From Streptomyces endophytica (GTDB lineage Bacteria; Actinomycetota; Actinomycetes; Streptomycetales; Streptomycetaceae): a stretch of DNA of 64,000 bases. This document shows, in pieces, positions 56,222-63,940 of the stretch. The stretch lies in the NCBI RefSeq assembly GCF_026153355.1, contig NZ_CP110636.1, forward strand, positions 3,844,001-3,908,000, given 5' to 3'. The position numbers and the translations under genes were made by a program. The notes under the pieces are model-generated. The model worked only from the letters and a program-made list of their open reading frames with translations. It searched no databases and was not told the origin of the DNA. Numbering within the stretch: the stretch's first letter is position 1; each line of letters starts with the position of its first letter.

Positions 56222-57286
56222 ATGAACGTTGTGACCCCGATTGGCGGCGACAGCGTGGCGGCTCACACCTGGCCGGGCATCCTGAACGCCCTGCTCGACG
56301 GCCGCGACCTCACCGCCGACGACACCGCCTGGGCGATGGACCGGATCATGCGGGGCGAGGCCAGCGACGCCCAGATCGCCGGCTTCGCGGTGGCCCTGCG
56401 CGCCAAGGGCGAGACCGTCGCGGAGATCTCCGGCCTGGTCCGGACGATGTACGCGCACGCCCGGCTGATCGAGGTCCCGGGCCCCAGCGTCGACATCGTC
56501 GGCACCGGCGGGGACGGCGCCAAGACCGTCAACATCTCCACGATGTCCTCGATCGTCGTGGCCGGCACCGGCGCCAAGGTCGTCAAGCACGGCAACCGCG
56601 CCGCGTCCTCCGCCAGCGGCGCCTCCGACGTCCTGGAGAAGCTCGGCGTCAACCTCGACCTCACCCCGCAGCGGGTCACCGAGGTGGCCCAGGAGGCCGG
56701 TATCACCTTCTGCTTCGCGGTGAAGTTCCACCCCTCCCTCCGGCACGTCGCCAACGCCCGCGGCCAGCTCGGCATCCGCACCACGTTCAACGTGCTCGGC
56801 CCGCTGACCAACCCCGCCCGGGTGAAGGCCCAGGCGACCGGCGTCGCGGATGCCCGCATGGCGCCCATCCTGGCCGGCGTGCTCGCCGAGCGGGGTTCCT
56901 CCGCACTGGTCTTCCGCGGCGACGACGGCCTCGACGAGCTGACCACGACGGCCACCTCCCGGGTCTGGATCGTGCGGGACGGCACGGTCCGCGAGGAGTC
57001 CTTCGACCCCCGCGACGTGGGCATCCCCCTCGTCCCCGTCGAGGCGCTGCGCGGTGCGGACGCCTCGTACAACGCGGACGTCGCCCGTCGGCTGCTGGAC
57101 GGCGAGACCGGCCCGGTCCGCGACGCGGTGCTGCTGAACTCCGCGGCCGCGCTCGTCGCGCTGGAGCCCTCGGACGCCCCGCTGACCGACCGCATCCGCC
57201 TCGGCATCGAGCAGGCCGCCGCGTCGATCGACTCGGGCGCGGCCAAGCGGGCGCTGGAGCGCTGGGTGGCCGCCAGCAACGCCTGA
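56222..57286 (+). CDS. trpD: Anthranilate phosphoribosyltransferase
   Basis: 354 residues. The PRPP-binding motif is VDIVGTGGDGAKTVNISTMSS, followed by VKHGNRAASSASGASDVLEKLGV. The acidic metal motif is FRGDDGLDELTTT (DE pair). The enzyme adds phosphoribosyl to anthranilate in tryptophan synthesis. No other trp gene is adjacent. ATG at 56222 after GGAGCG. Confidence 0.97.
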   Translation: MNVVTPIGGDSVAAHTWPGILNALLDGRDLTADDTAWAMDRIMRGEASDAQIAGFAVALRAKGETVAEISGLVRTMYAHARLIEVPGPSVDIVGTGGDGAKTVNISTMSSIVVAGTGAKVVKHGNRAASSASGASDVLEKLGVNLDLTPQRVTEVAQEAGITFCFAVKFHPSLRHVANARGQLGIRTTFNVLGPLTNPARVKAQATGVADARMAPILAGVLAERGSSALVFRGDDGLDELTTTATSRVWIVRDGTVREESFDPRDVGIPLVPVEALRGADASYNADVARRLLDGETGPVRDAVLLNSAAALVALEPSDAPLTDRIRLGIEQAAASIDSGAAKRALERWVAASNA

Positions 57287-57313
57287 GCGCGCGGTGACGC
57301 AGCGTGTGACGCA

Positions 57314-57342
57314 GGGCTCAGTCCGTCATGTGGACTGAGCCC
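57314..57342 (+). terminator. trpD terminator
   Basis: GGGCTCAGTCC (57314-57324) pairs with GGACTGAGCCC (57332-57342), 7-base loop. Confidence 0.8.
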
Positions 57343-57378
57343 TTGCGGCTAAATGCTCTTGTGGCATGATGCTGCGCA

Positions 57379-57496
57379 GGTCACGAGTGACAGCGACACA
57401 GGCCCCGGCCCGCTGTCCGGCAACCCTCCTTCCGTGGCGGGGTGCCCCGGGTGATGACCAGGCCGCAGGCAGCGAGGTCTGCGGCAAGCGCGGATC
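57379..57496 (+). promoter_or_regulatory. SAM-IV-type riboswitch
   Basis: The stretch opens GGTCACGAGTGACAGCGAC, contains CCGGCAACCCTCC and GTGGCGGGGTGCCCCGGGTG, closes the basal helix with ATGACC, and ends with CTGCGGCAAGCGCGG. This order and these conserved loops are those I know for actinobacterial SAM-IV riboswitches, which repress sulfur/methionine genes when S-adenosylmethionine is high. The next genes are a six-codon frame at 57534 and the class V aminotransferase at 57689. The match is from memory; a covariance-model search would settle it. Confidence 0.88.
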
Positions 57497-57525
57497 CCTC
57501 GCCAGGGATCCTGGTCCCCGAGGGA
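57492..57525 (+). promoter_or_regulatory. Expression platform with alternative pairings
   Basis: GGATCCCT (57492-57499) pairs perfectly with AGGGATCC (57504-57511). Its middle, TCCCTCG (57495-57501), can instead pair with CGAGGGA (57519-57525), which contains the ribosome site GAGGGAG. The two pairings exclude each other, so the aptamer could switch exposure of that site. Confidence 0.55.
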
Positions 57526-57533
57526 GAACTTCC

Positions 57534-57554
57534 GTGAATCAGCGAATGCGATAG
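57534..57554 (+). CDS. Putative six-residue leader peptide VNQRMR
   Basis: GTG-AAT-CAG-CGA-ATG-CGA-TAG, 8 bases after a strong GAGGGAG ribosome site at 57520-57526. It is followed by a short GGGC/GCCC stem and five T residues (57556-57575). It contains no Cys but one Met. Without conservation data it is only a candidate leader frame between the riboswitch and the aminotransferase gene. Confidence 0.4.
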   Translation: MNQRMR

Positions 57555-57688
57555 GGCTCAACGGCCCCTTTTTCCGCACCCTTTTTCCTTTCACGCTGCG
57601 CAGTGCGCCGCGCGCTCCGGCATACCCGGACAGCGCCGCCGCCACCTCCTTCCGCAGCGAATTCGCTTATGCCTTACGGGAGTTCGCC

Positions 57689-59116
57689 ATGTCTGTTTCC
57701 GCCGTTGCCGCCGACCGTTCCGTCTGTGCCCCGCTGCCCGTCCTCGGCCGGGACGTCCTGGTCCCGCTCGTGACCGGCGGCGAGGTCGACTACGCCGCGC
57801 TGGACTACGCCGCCAGCGCCCCGGCACTGCAGCGGGTCTGGGACGACGTGGCCGCCTACGCCCCGTACTACGGCAGCGTGCACCGCGGTGCCGGATACCT
57901 CTCGCAGCTCTCCACCGACCTCTTCGAGAACAGCCGCCGCACGATCGCGGAATTCCTCGGCTGCCGCATCGAAGGGGGCCCGGGCGAAGCCCGGTCGGGC
58001 AAGGGCGGTGATGGGCGACGGGAGGGAGACCAGGTCGTCTTCACCCGCTCCACGACCGACTCGCTCAACCTGCTCGCCGCCGTACTCCCGCAGGACACCC
58101 GGGTGTTCGTCTTCGAGACCGAGCACCACGCGTCGCTGCTGCCGTGGGAACAGCGCGCCGACCTGACGGTCACCTACCTCAACGCCCCGCGCACCCCGGA
58201 GCAGGCCGTCGCGACCCTGGAGCACGCGCTCGCCGACCGCGAGCCGTACGGCCCGGCCCTGGTCTGCGTCACCGGCGCCTCCAACGTCACCGGTGAGCTG
58301 TGGCCGGTCCGCGAACTGGCCGCCGCGGCGCACGCGCACGGCGCCCGGATCGTCCTCGACGCGGCCCAGCTCGCCCCGCACCACCCGGTCGACCTCGCCG
58401 AACTGGACGTCGACTGGGTCGCCTTCTCCGGCCACAAGCTGTACGCGCCGTTCGGCGCGGGTGTCCTGGCCGGCCGTGCGGACTGGCTGCAGGACGCCGA
58501 CCCGTACCTGGCGGGCGGCGGCGCCAGCCGCAAGGTCTCGCGCCGCGCGGACGGCGGCGTCGATGTCGAATGGCACACGACGGCCGCCCGCCACGAGGCC
58601 GGCTCGCCCAACGTCATCGGCGCCTACGCCATCGCCTCCGCCTGCAAGGCGCTCACCGAGGCGGGCTTCGACACGCTCGTCGCCCGCGAGCAGGAGCTGA
58701 TCGCGCGGGTCCGCGCGGGGCTGGCCGAGGTCCCCGAGGTACGCGTCCTCTCCCTCTTCGGCGACGATGCCCCGCGCGTCGGCGTGCTCTCCTTCGTGGT
58801 GGACGGCTGGAACAGCTCGCACTTCGCCGCCGCGCTCTCCGCCGAGTACGGCATCGGCGTCCGCGACGGCCTGTTCTGCGCGCACCCGCTCGTCCGCACC
58901 CTGCTGGGCACCGACCCGCAGGACCCCGGCGAGTGCGGCGCCCCCGACGCGGCCCCCGGCGAGAGCTCCCTCAACGCCATCCGCGTCTCCTTCGGCGCCG
59001 GCACGCCCGACGAGCACGTCGACCGCTTCCTGCGAGCGGTCAAGGAACTCGTCTCCGACGGGGCACGCTGGAACTACCGCACGGAGGACGGCCGTTGCGT
59101 ACCGGCAACGGCTTGA
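57689..59116 (+). CDS. Aminotransferase class V (cysteine desulfurase-like), riboswitch-controlled
   Basis: 475 residues. PLP-binding features: STTDSLNLLAAVLPQ, ETEHHASLLPW (stacking His), GASNVTGELWPV, IVLDAAQLAPH and the Schiff-base Lys in WVAFSGHKLYAPFGAGVL. GLFCAHPLVRTLLG holds the only well-placed Cys near the C-terminal domain. A 20-residue Gly/Arg-rich insertion at about 97-116 (GPGEARSGKGGDGRREG) interrupts the usual fold. The SAM-IV leader ties it to sulfur metabolism, probably supply or recycling of sulfur from an amino acid. It is separate from the IscS-TusA protein at 44872. Confidence 0.88.
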   Translation: MSVSAVAADRSVCAPLPVLGRDVLVPLVTGGEVDYAALDYAASAPALQRVWDDVAAYAPYYGSVHRGAGYLSQLSTDLFENSRRTIAEFLGCRIEGGPGEARSGKGGDGRREGDQVVFTRSTTDSLNLLAAVLPQDTRVFVFETEHHASLLPWEQRADLTVTYLNAPRTPEQAVATLEHALADREPYGPALVCVTGASNVTGELWPVRELAAAAHAHGARIVLDAAQLAPHHPVDLAELDVDWVAFSGHKLYAPFGAGVLAGRADWLQDADPYLAGGGASRKVSRRADGGVDVEWHTTAARHEAGSPNVIGAYAIASACKALTEAGFDTLVAREQELIARVRAGLAEVPEVRVLSLFGDDAPRVGVLSFVVDGWNSSHFAAALSAEYGIGVRDGLFCAHPLVRTLLGTDPQDPGECGAPDAAPGESSLNAIRVSFGAGTPDEHVDRFLRAVKELVSDGARWNYRTEDGRCVPATA

Positions 59117-59607
59117 GCCCCACGTACCTGGCTTTCCCGCCGCGGGTGTTGTTCGCCGTTGCGCGCTTTGCGGCGCCTCCCACGTACCTTTCTGCGGCGC
59201 CGCGGTTGTTGTTCGCCGTTGCGCCTGCGGCGGGCTGGGTGGTTGTTGGGTGCGGTGACGGGCCTCCGGGGCCGGTTGTGTGGACTGCTGACGCTTTACG
59301 TCCACACAACCGGCCCCTCCGGCCCGTCCCCTCCCGTGAGAGGGAAAGTGAAGGACGGTGGGGGTGCACGTAATGCCCACGCGCCCGCAGGCAGCAGACC
59401 GGGTCCGCCCCCGACCAGCTCAGAAACTCCCACTCACGGGAGGGGCTGGACCGGAGGACGAAGTCTGGAGGGCCGGCACCGCACCCGACAACACCACGCC
59501 CGCCGCCAGGCGCAACGGCGAACACGCCCCGCGGCGGGAAAGACGGGTACGTGCGGGGCGCCGCAAAGCGCAGCGCCCCGCGGCGGGAAAGCCAGGTACG
59601 TGGGGGG
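59117..59607. repeat. Large imperfect inverted repeat between convergent genes
   Basis: The 491 bases between the aminotransferase stop and the stop of the Lrp-type gene carry no gene. The outer arms (about 59118-59265 and 59460-59607) are imperfect reverse complements. Their ends CCCACGTACCTGGCTTTCCC / GGGAAAGCCAGGTACGTGGG are exact. Modules such as TTGTTCGCCGTTGCGC and CACGTACC recur within each arm. Inside is a perfect 18-base hairpin at 59268-59285/59300-59317. No transposase is present. Confidence 0.8.
59268..59317. terminator. 18-bp perfect stem inside the intergenic repeat
   Basis: GGGGCCGGTTGTGTGGAC (59268-59285) and its exact complement (59300-59317), 14-base loop. It could end transcription from both sides. 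Confidence 0.6.
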
Positions 59608-59889
59608 CTAGGCGTCCAGCCCAATGGCAAAGGCAGCCTCAAGGTCATGCTGCGAGTACGTGCGGAACGCGATGTGCGTCTCCGTGGAGGCGACGCCGGG
59701 GATCTTGCTGATGCGGCCGGGGATGACGTCCGCGAGGTCGTCGTGCTTGGCGACGCGGACCATCGCGATCAGGTCGTGCGCGCCGGTGACGGAGTAGACC
59801 TCACTGACCCCTTCCAGCGCGGCGATCTTCTCGGCGATCTCCGGGATCTGGTCCACGCTGGTCTTGATGAGCACGATCGACGTGATCAC
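59608..59889 (-). CDS. Lrp/AsnC ligand-binding (RAM) domain protein, no HTH
   Basis: 93 residues: MITSIVLIKTSVDQIPEIAEKIAALEGVSEVYSVTGAHDLIAMVRVAKHDDLADVI... This is a stand-alone RAM domain; the GVSEVYSVTGAHDLI loop is the ligand/dimer motif. Stand-alone forms bind amino acids and may modulate full-length Lrp proteins. GTG at 59889; its start overlaps the rhomboid stop by 4 bases, so it is translated after it. Confidence 0.93.
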   Translation of the reverse strand: MITSIVLIKTSVDQIPEIAEKIAALEGVSEVYSVTGAHDLIAMVRVAKHDDLADVIPGRISKIPGVASTETHIAFRTYSQHDLEAAFAIGLDA

Positions 59890-60710
59890 GGCTGGCTCTC
59901 TCCCTCATTCGCCCGGACGTTCCCGCTGGTGGACCCCACACTATCCCTCCGGTAGCGCAGCCATGCGTAGAGGAAGCCCAGGGCGAAGCCGATCACGTGG
60001 GCGAGGTACGCGACGCCGGGGCCGTTGGGGTCGTCCTGGGCGGCCTGCCATTGGAGGAAGAACCAGAAGAGCAGGACGACCCAGGCGGGGAAGCGCAGCG
60101 GGAGGAAGAAGAGGAAGGGGAAGACGCTGGTGACCCGGGCCCGGGGGAAGAGGTACAGGAAGGCGCCGAGGATGCCGGCGATCGAGCCGGAGGCGCCCAC
60201 CAACGTCTGGCCCGAGGCGGCGTGCGCGGCCGCGTAGCCGAGCAGCGCGAGGTAGCCGATGATGAGGTAGAAGGCGGCGAACGGCAGCCGGCCCATCCGC
60301 GCCTCGGCCATTCCGCCGAAGACGTAGAGAAACAGCATGTTGCCGAGCAGGTGCAGCCAGCTGCCGTGCACGAACAGCGCGGAGAGCGGGGTGATCAGCG
60401 CCCGCAGGGAACCGCTCCACAGCTCCACGGGGACCACGCCCCACCGCTCGAAGTACGCGGTCTGGGCCCGCAGCAGTGCGTCGCCGGTGCCGTACGTCCG
60501 GTTCAGGCCCGAGGCGGGGCCGAGCACGAAGACCGCACAGCACAGGGCGATCAGCACGTTCGTCAGCCGGGAGAACACCGCGGCCAGGGACCGGGCCGGA
60601 TGCGGTGGGCGGGGGAGCGGGCCGGAGGAGCGCGGCGTACGGAAGAAGAGCCGGGGAAGGGAAGGACGAGAAGAACGGGGAGAACGGGGTGGGGGAGCCG
60701 GCGCCGTCAT
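59886..60710 (-). CDS. Rhomboid-family intramembrane serine protease
   Basis: 274 residues from ATG 60710. A Pro/Arg/Ser-rich cytoplasmic N-terminus (about 45 residues) is followed by six membrane helices. HGSWLHLLGNMLFLYVFG carries the conserved HxxxN, VGASGSIAGILGAFL the catalytic Ser (GASG), and LAHVIGFALGFLYAW the catalytic His. It cleaves membrane proteins within the bilayer; substrates unknown. GTGA overlap with the RAM gene suggests an operon. Confidence 0.92.
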   Translation of the reverse strand: MTAPAPPPRSPRSSRPSLPRLFFRTPRSSGPLPRPPHPARSLAAVFSRLTNVLIALCCAVFVLGPASGLNRTYGTGDALLRAQTAYFERWGVVPVELWSGSLRALITPLSALFVHGSWLHLLGNMLFLYVFGGMAEARMGRLPFAAFYLIIGYLALLGYAAAHAASGQTLVGASGSIAGILGAFLYLFPRARVTSVFPFLFFLPLRFPAWVVLLFWFFLQWQAAQDDPNGPGVAYLAHVIGFALGFLYAWLRYRRDSVGSTSGNVRANEGESQP

Positions 60711-60905
60711 GAAGTGATCATGGCGTAATGCGGGCAATCGGGACAGAGTGCCTCGCCGCGTCCCGGCTCCCGGGCAGCGCCGCACCCGCCCCCCATCAGG
60801 CCGTAGGGTTGCAGGCAGTACTTTGCGTACTTCCGCAGTCCGACGGCGCACCGCGTGAACGGCGCAGCAGCAGCACGACCGACGAGCACGAAAGAGGACG
60901 ACACG

Positions 60906-61145
60906 ATGGCTGTTCCCCTGCCGACGGCCGAAACCCGGTGGCGCTGCACGCTGTGCGGCAACCTCACCCGTTTCGATGTGACCCGCCAGGCCAAGGTCGT
61001 GGAGTACATCCACCTGGATCTGGCCGGCGAGCCCAAGGTGGAGGAGCGCGAGGTCCTCAGTGAGAGCATCGAGTCCGTGCGCTGCCGCTGGTGCAACGCG
61101 GTCGACCAGATCGAATTGGTGGACCGGCCGGGCGCGAGCGCCTGA
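60906..61145 (+). CDS. Small zinc-ribbon-like protein
   Basis: 79 residues. Two CxxC pairs, RWRCTLCGNLTRFDV and VRCRWCNAVDQIEL, would bind one zinc. The region between them is acidic. It begins MAVPLPTAE. The function is unknown. The NYN-domain gene follows after 18 bases on the same strand. Confidence 0.88.
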   Translation: MAVPLPTAETRWRCTLCGNLTRFDVTRQAKVVEYIHLDLAGEPKVEEREVLSESIESVRCRWCNAVDQIELVDRPGASA

Positions 61146-61163
61146 GATCGGAGCGATGCAGCC

Positions 61164-62537
61164 GTGGTGGACCGTCCAGAAGGGGAGCCGGGGGCCGAGC
61201 GTCATGACGTACCCGAGGGTGCGGCGGACGAGGTGCTCGACCGACCGCTGCCCGAGGGCGTACGGCGCCGTGTCGTGGCGCTCACCGCGGAGTCGTTCGG
61301 CGCGCTGACCGTCGCCGAACTCCCGGCCCCGCTGCGGCAGTACGCCCGGTTCACCCCGACTCGCCGGGCGAAGTTCGCCGGGAACGCGATGGCCGCGGCG
61401 CTGGAGAGCGACGCGGTCTTCCGGCAGCGGATCGCGGGGAAGCTGCGCGAGGCCCAGCCGGAGCTGGCCGAGGCGCTGGAGAGCGGCACCCCGCCGGCCG
61501 CCGCCGATCCGCTCGACGTCGCCGCGGCCGCCTATGTGCTGCGCCCGGACGGCTGGGTGAAGCTGGTCGCGGCGGCCGGCGAGGAGGCGCAGCGGGCGCG
61601 CGACGAGCGGGCCGGTGCGGAGGCCGAGCGGGAGCTGGCCCGGCTGCGCGAGGAACTGGCCCAGGCGCGCGGCGAGGCCCGTACGGAGACCGAGCGGATC
61701 CGGGGCGATCTGGAGGCTGCCCGCCGGGAGAACGAGTCGCTGCGCCGCAAGCTGCGCAGTGCGCTCAGCGACGTCAAGCGCGGGGAGGCGGCGGTCCGCA
61801 AGGCGGAGGCCGCGCTGCTCGACGCGCGGGACCGGGCGGCGACGGAGAAGACCGCGGCGGACAGCGAGGTGCGCCGGCTCAAGGCCCGGATCGCCGAGGC
61901 CGAGGCCGCGCTGGAGACCAGCCGGCGGTCCGCCCGCGAGGGGCGCAGCGTCGAGGACATGCGGCTGCGGCTGCTGCTGGACACGGTGCTCGACGCCGCC
62001 CAGGGGCTGCGCCGCGAGCTGGCCCTGCCGCCCGCCAGCATCCATCCGGCCGACACCGTCGAGGCGGTCGCGCCGGGCCGGATGACGCCGAAGGACATCG
62101 CGACGCGTGCGCTGTCCGAGATGGACCCCGCCCTGCTGGACCAGCTTCTGGCGCTGCCCCAGGCGCATTTGGTGGTGGATGGCTACAACGTCACCAAAAC
62201 CGGCTATCCGACCATGCCGCTCGACAAGCAGCGGCTGCGGCTGCTGGGCGGTCTCGCGGTGCTGGCGGCGCAGACCGGTGCGGAGATGACCTGTGTCTTC
62301 GACGGTGCGGAGCTGGCGGCGCCGGTGCTGCTCGCACCACCGCGGGGCGTACGGGTCCTTTTCAGCAAACCGGGCGTAACGGCCGATGAGTTGATTCGTC
62401 AGCTGGTACGGGCCGAACCGCCCGGCCGGCCGGTCGTGGTGGTCTCCACGGACCGCGAAGTGGCGGACGGTGTGGCCAAGGCCGGCGCCCGCCCGGTCGC
62501 ATCGGCCCTGCTGCTCAAGCGACTTGCCCGTACGTGA
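61164..62537 (+). CDS. NYN-domain (YacP-like) RNase-type protein with long coiled coil
   Basis: 457 residues from GTG 61164. The N-terminal 120 residues are helical (LPAPLRQYARFTPTRRAKFAG). A coiled coil spans about 140-265 (ERELARLREELAQARGEAR..., VRKAEAALLDARDRAA). The C-terminal 150 residues form a PIN-like NYN domain: LVVDGYNVTKTGYP, CVFDGAELAA, VRVLFSKPGVTADELIRQLV, VVVSTDREVADGVAKAG, with the acidic residues of a nuclease site. In firmicutes YacP is an RNase linked to rRNA or mRNA decay; here it is inferred. Confidence 0.9.
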   Translation: MVDRPEGEPGAERHDVPEGAADEVLDRPLPEGVRRRVVALTAESFGALTVAELPAPLRQYARFTPTRRAKFAGNAMAAALESDAVFRQRIAGKLREAQPELAEALESGTPPAAADPLDVAAAAYVLRPDGWVKLVAAAGEEAQRARDERAGAEAERELARLREELAQARGEARTETERIRGDLEAARRENESLRRKLRSALSDVKRGEAAVRKAEAALLDARDRAATEKTAADSEVRRLKARIAEAEAALETSRRSAREGRSVEDMRLRLLLDTVLDAAQGLRRELALPPASIHPADTVEAVAPGRMTPKDIATRALSEMDPALLDQLLALPQAHLVVDGYNVTKTGYPTMPLDKQRLRLLGGLAVLAAQTGAEMTCVFDGAELAAPVLLAPPRGVRVLFSKPGVTADELIRQLVRAEPPGRPVVVVSTDREVADGVAKAGARPVASALLLKRLART

Positions 62538-62848
62538 CGCCGGGCCGGCAATGCTTTCCGGCCGGAAGTAATTCGCTTGACCTGCGCCACCACTCCGTAT
62601 CTGAGCGTCAATTGGTGCTCACTGCCTGTGTGATGTTGGTAAAGGATGGGGCTGGTGGCGCAGTTTTTTCCCCTGAGGATTTGAAGCGATCACAGCTCGG
62701 TTACTAAGGTCAGGGCCCGAGCCTTCATTAAGGTGATCATCCACCCGGGATGAACAGTGAAGGTACCGCCGAGTCCGCAGCGTTCCCGCGGAGCCGGGGT
62801 TCACCCCCCCACCCGGTAGGCGGCTGGAGGAAGAAGGAGCTCGCCCCC
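62538..62848. other. Leader region of the NlpC/P60 gene
   Basis: 311 bases without a gene. The first 200 bases are AT-rich for this genome and should hold the promoter; GGTTACTAAGGT near 62699 is -10-like. The last 100 bases hold a structured leader described separately. Confidence 0.5.
62757..62845 (+). promoter_or_regulatory. Shortened ydaO/yuaA-like (c-di-AMP) riboswitch
   Basis: The 5' half CCGCCGAGTCCGC...GCGGAGCCGGGG (62767-62801, with perfect TCCGC/GCGGA stem) and the 3' end ACCCGGTAGGCGGC just before the ribosome site match what I recall of actinobacterial ydaO leaders ahead of cell-wall hydrolase genes. The central part, usually with GGGGTGAAT and GCCCGACAGCT, is absent; only TTCACCCCCCC stands there. 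It may be a degenerate element or a damaged assembly. Confidence 0.4.
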
Positions 62849-63874
62849 GTGGCGTCCCACCGTCGACCCAAGCAGCCGAGCCGTACTCGCGTCACCGTGC
62901 TCACCGCCACCGCCGCGGCGGCCGTCGCCCTGTCGTCCCAGGTCGCCCAGGCCGACCCCCACCAGTCGAAGAAGGACGTCAAGTCCGAGGTCGACAAGCT
63001 CTACAACGAGGCGGAGCAGGCCACCGAGAAGTACGACGGCGTCAAGGAGCAGCAGGACAAGCTCCAGAAGGAGGTCGACGACCTCCAGGACAAGGTGGCC
63101 CGTGGGCAGGGCGACCTGAACCAGCTCCGCAAGAGCGTGGGTGCGGTCGCCTCCGGCCAGTACCGCAGCGGGTCCATCGACCCCTCGGTCCAGCTGTTCC
63201 TCTCCGGCGATCCGGACAGTTACCTCGAAAAGGCCGCCACCCTCGACCAGTTGAGCGGCAAGCAGGCCGAGCAGCTCAAGGTCATCGCGGAGAAGCAGCG
63301 CCAGCTCGCCCAGGAGCGCGCCGAGGCCGCCGCCAAGATCAAGGACCTCGCCGACACCCGTAAGGCGCTCGGCGACAAGAAGGACGAGATCAAGGGCAAG
63401 CTCGCCAAGGCGCAGGCGCTGCTCAACTCCATGACCGCCAAGGAGCGGGCGGCCATGCAGGCCAAGGAGGACCGCGCCAACCGCAGCAACGAGCGGGTCA
63501 ACCTCGGCGACGACGTGCCGGCTTCGCAGCGCGGGGCGGCCGCCCTCGCCGCCGCCCAGTCCAAGATAGGTTCGCCCTACGTCTGGGGCGCCACCGGCCC
63601 GTCGTCCTTCGACTGCTCCGGTCTGACCTCCTGGGCCTACGCGCAGGCCGGCCAGTCGCTGCCGCGCACCTCGCAGCAGCAGGCCAACGCCGGTACCCGG
63701 ATCGCCTCGGAGAGCGCCCTCAAGCCCGGCGACCTGGTGCTCTTCTACAGCGACCTGCACCACATCGGCCTCTACGCCGGCAACGGCACGGTGCTGCACG
63801 CCCCGAAGCCCGGTGCCTCGGTGCGCTACGAGTCGATCAACAACATGCCGTTCGCATTCGGCGTGCGCGTCTGA
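62849..63874 (+). CDS. Secreted NlpC/P60 cell-wall endopeptidase with coiled coil
   Basis: 341 residues from GTG 62849 (VASHRRPKQPSRTRVTVL) with AAGGAG upstream. A Sec signal (VTVLTATAAAAVALSSQVAQA) is followed by a coiled coil of about 190 residues (SEVDKLYNEAEQATEKYDGVKEQQDKLQKE...). The NlpC/P60 domain has the catalytic Cys in SSFDCSGLTSWAYAQAG and His in SDLHHIGLYAGNG. It resembles RipA-like enzymes that cut the peptide stems of peptidoglycan. The coiled coil probably keeps the enzyme inactive until partnered. Confidence 0.95.
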   Translation: MASHRRPKQPSRTRVTVLTATAAAAVALSSQVAQADPHQSKKDVKSEVDKLYNEAEQATEKYDGVKEQQDKLQKEVDDLQDKVARGQGDLNQLRKSVGAVASGQYRSGSIDPSVQLFLSGDPDSYLEKAATLDQLSGKQAEQLKVIAEKQRQLAQERAEAAAKIKDLADTRKALGDKKDEIKGKLAKAQALLNSMTAKERAAMQAKEDRANRSNERVNLGDDVPASQRGAAALAAAQSKIGSPYVWGATGPSSFDCSGLTSWAYAQAGQSLPRTSQQQANAGTRIASESALKPGDLVLFYSDLHHIGLYAGNGTVLHAPKPGASVRYESINNMPFAFGVRV

Positions 63875-63905
63875 GAACGTACGAGGCTCTGAGAACGTAC
63901 GAGGC
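63871..63905. repeat. Tandem 17-18-bp direct repeat over the stop codon
   Basis: CTGAGAACGTACGAGGC occurs at 63871-63887 and again at 63889-63905. The first copy contains the TGA stop of the NlpC/P60 gene. Confidence 0.85.
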
Positions 63906-63909
63906 CGCT

Positions 63910-63940
63910 GTTCACCGGTGTGACCAATGCGCCGGTGAAC
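63910..63940 (+). terminator. Terminator of the NlpC/P60 gene
   Basis: GTTCACCGG (63910-63918) pairs with CCGGTGAAC (63932-63940). The remaining 60 bases hold no gene that can be called. Confidence 0.75.

Noticed and set aside
57366..57554. 62-codon frame through the riboswitch
   Set aside because: It runs through conserved aptamer sequence and has no ribosome site. Only its last six codons, with their own start, are kept as a candidate.
59117..59607. Insertion sequence remnant
   Set aside because: There is no transposase fragment and no target duplication was recognised; only inverted modules are visible.
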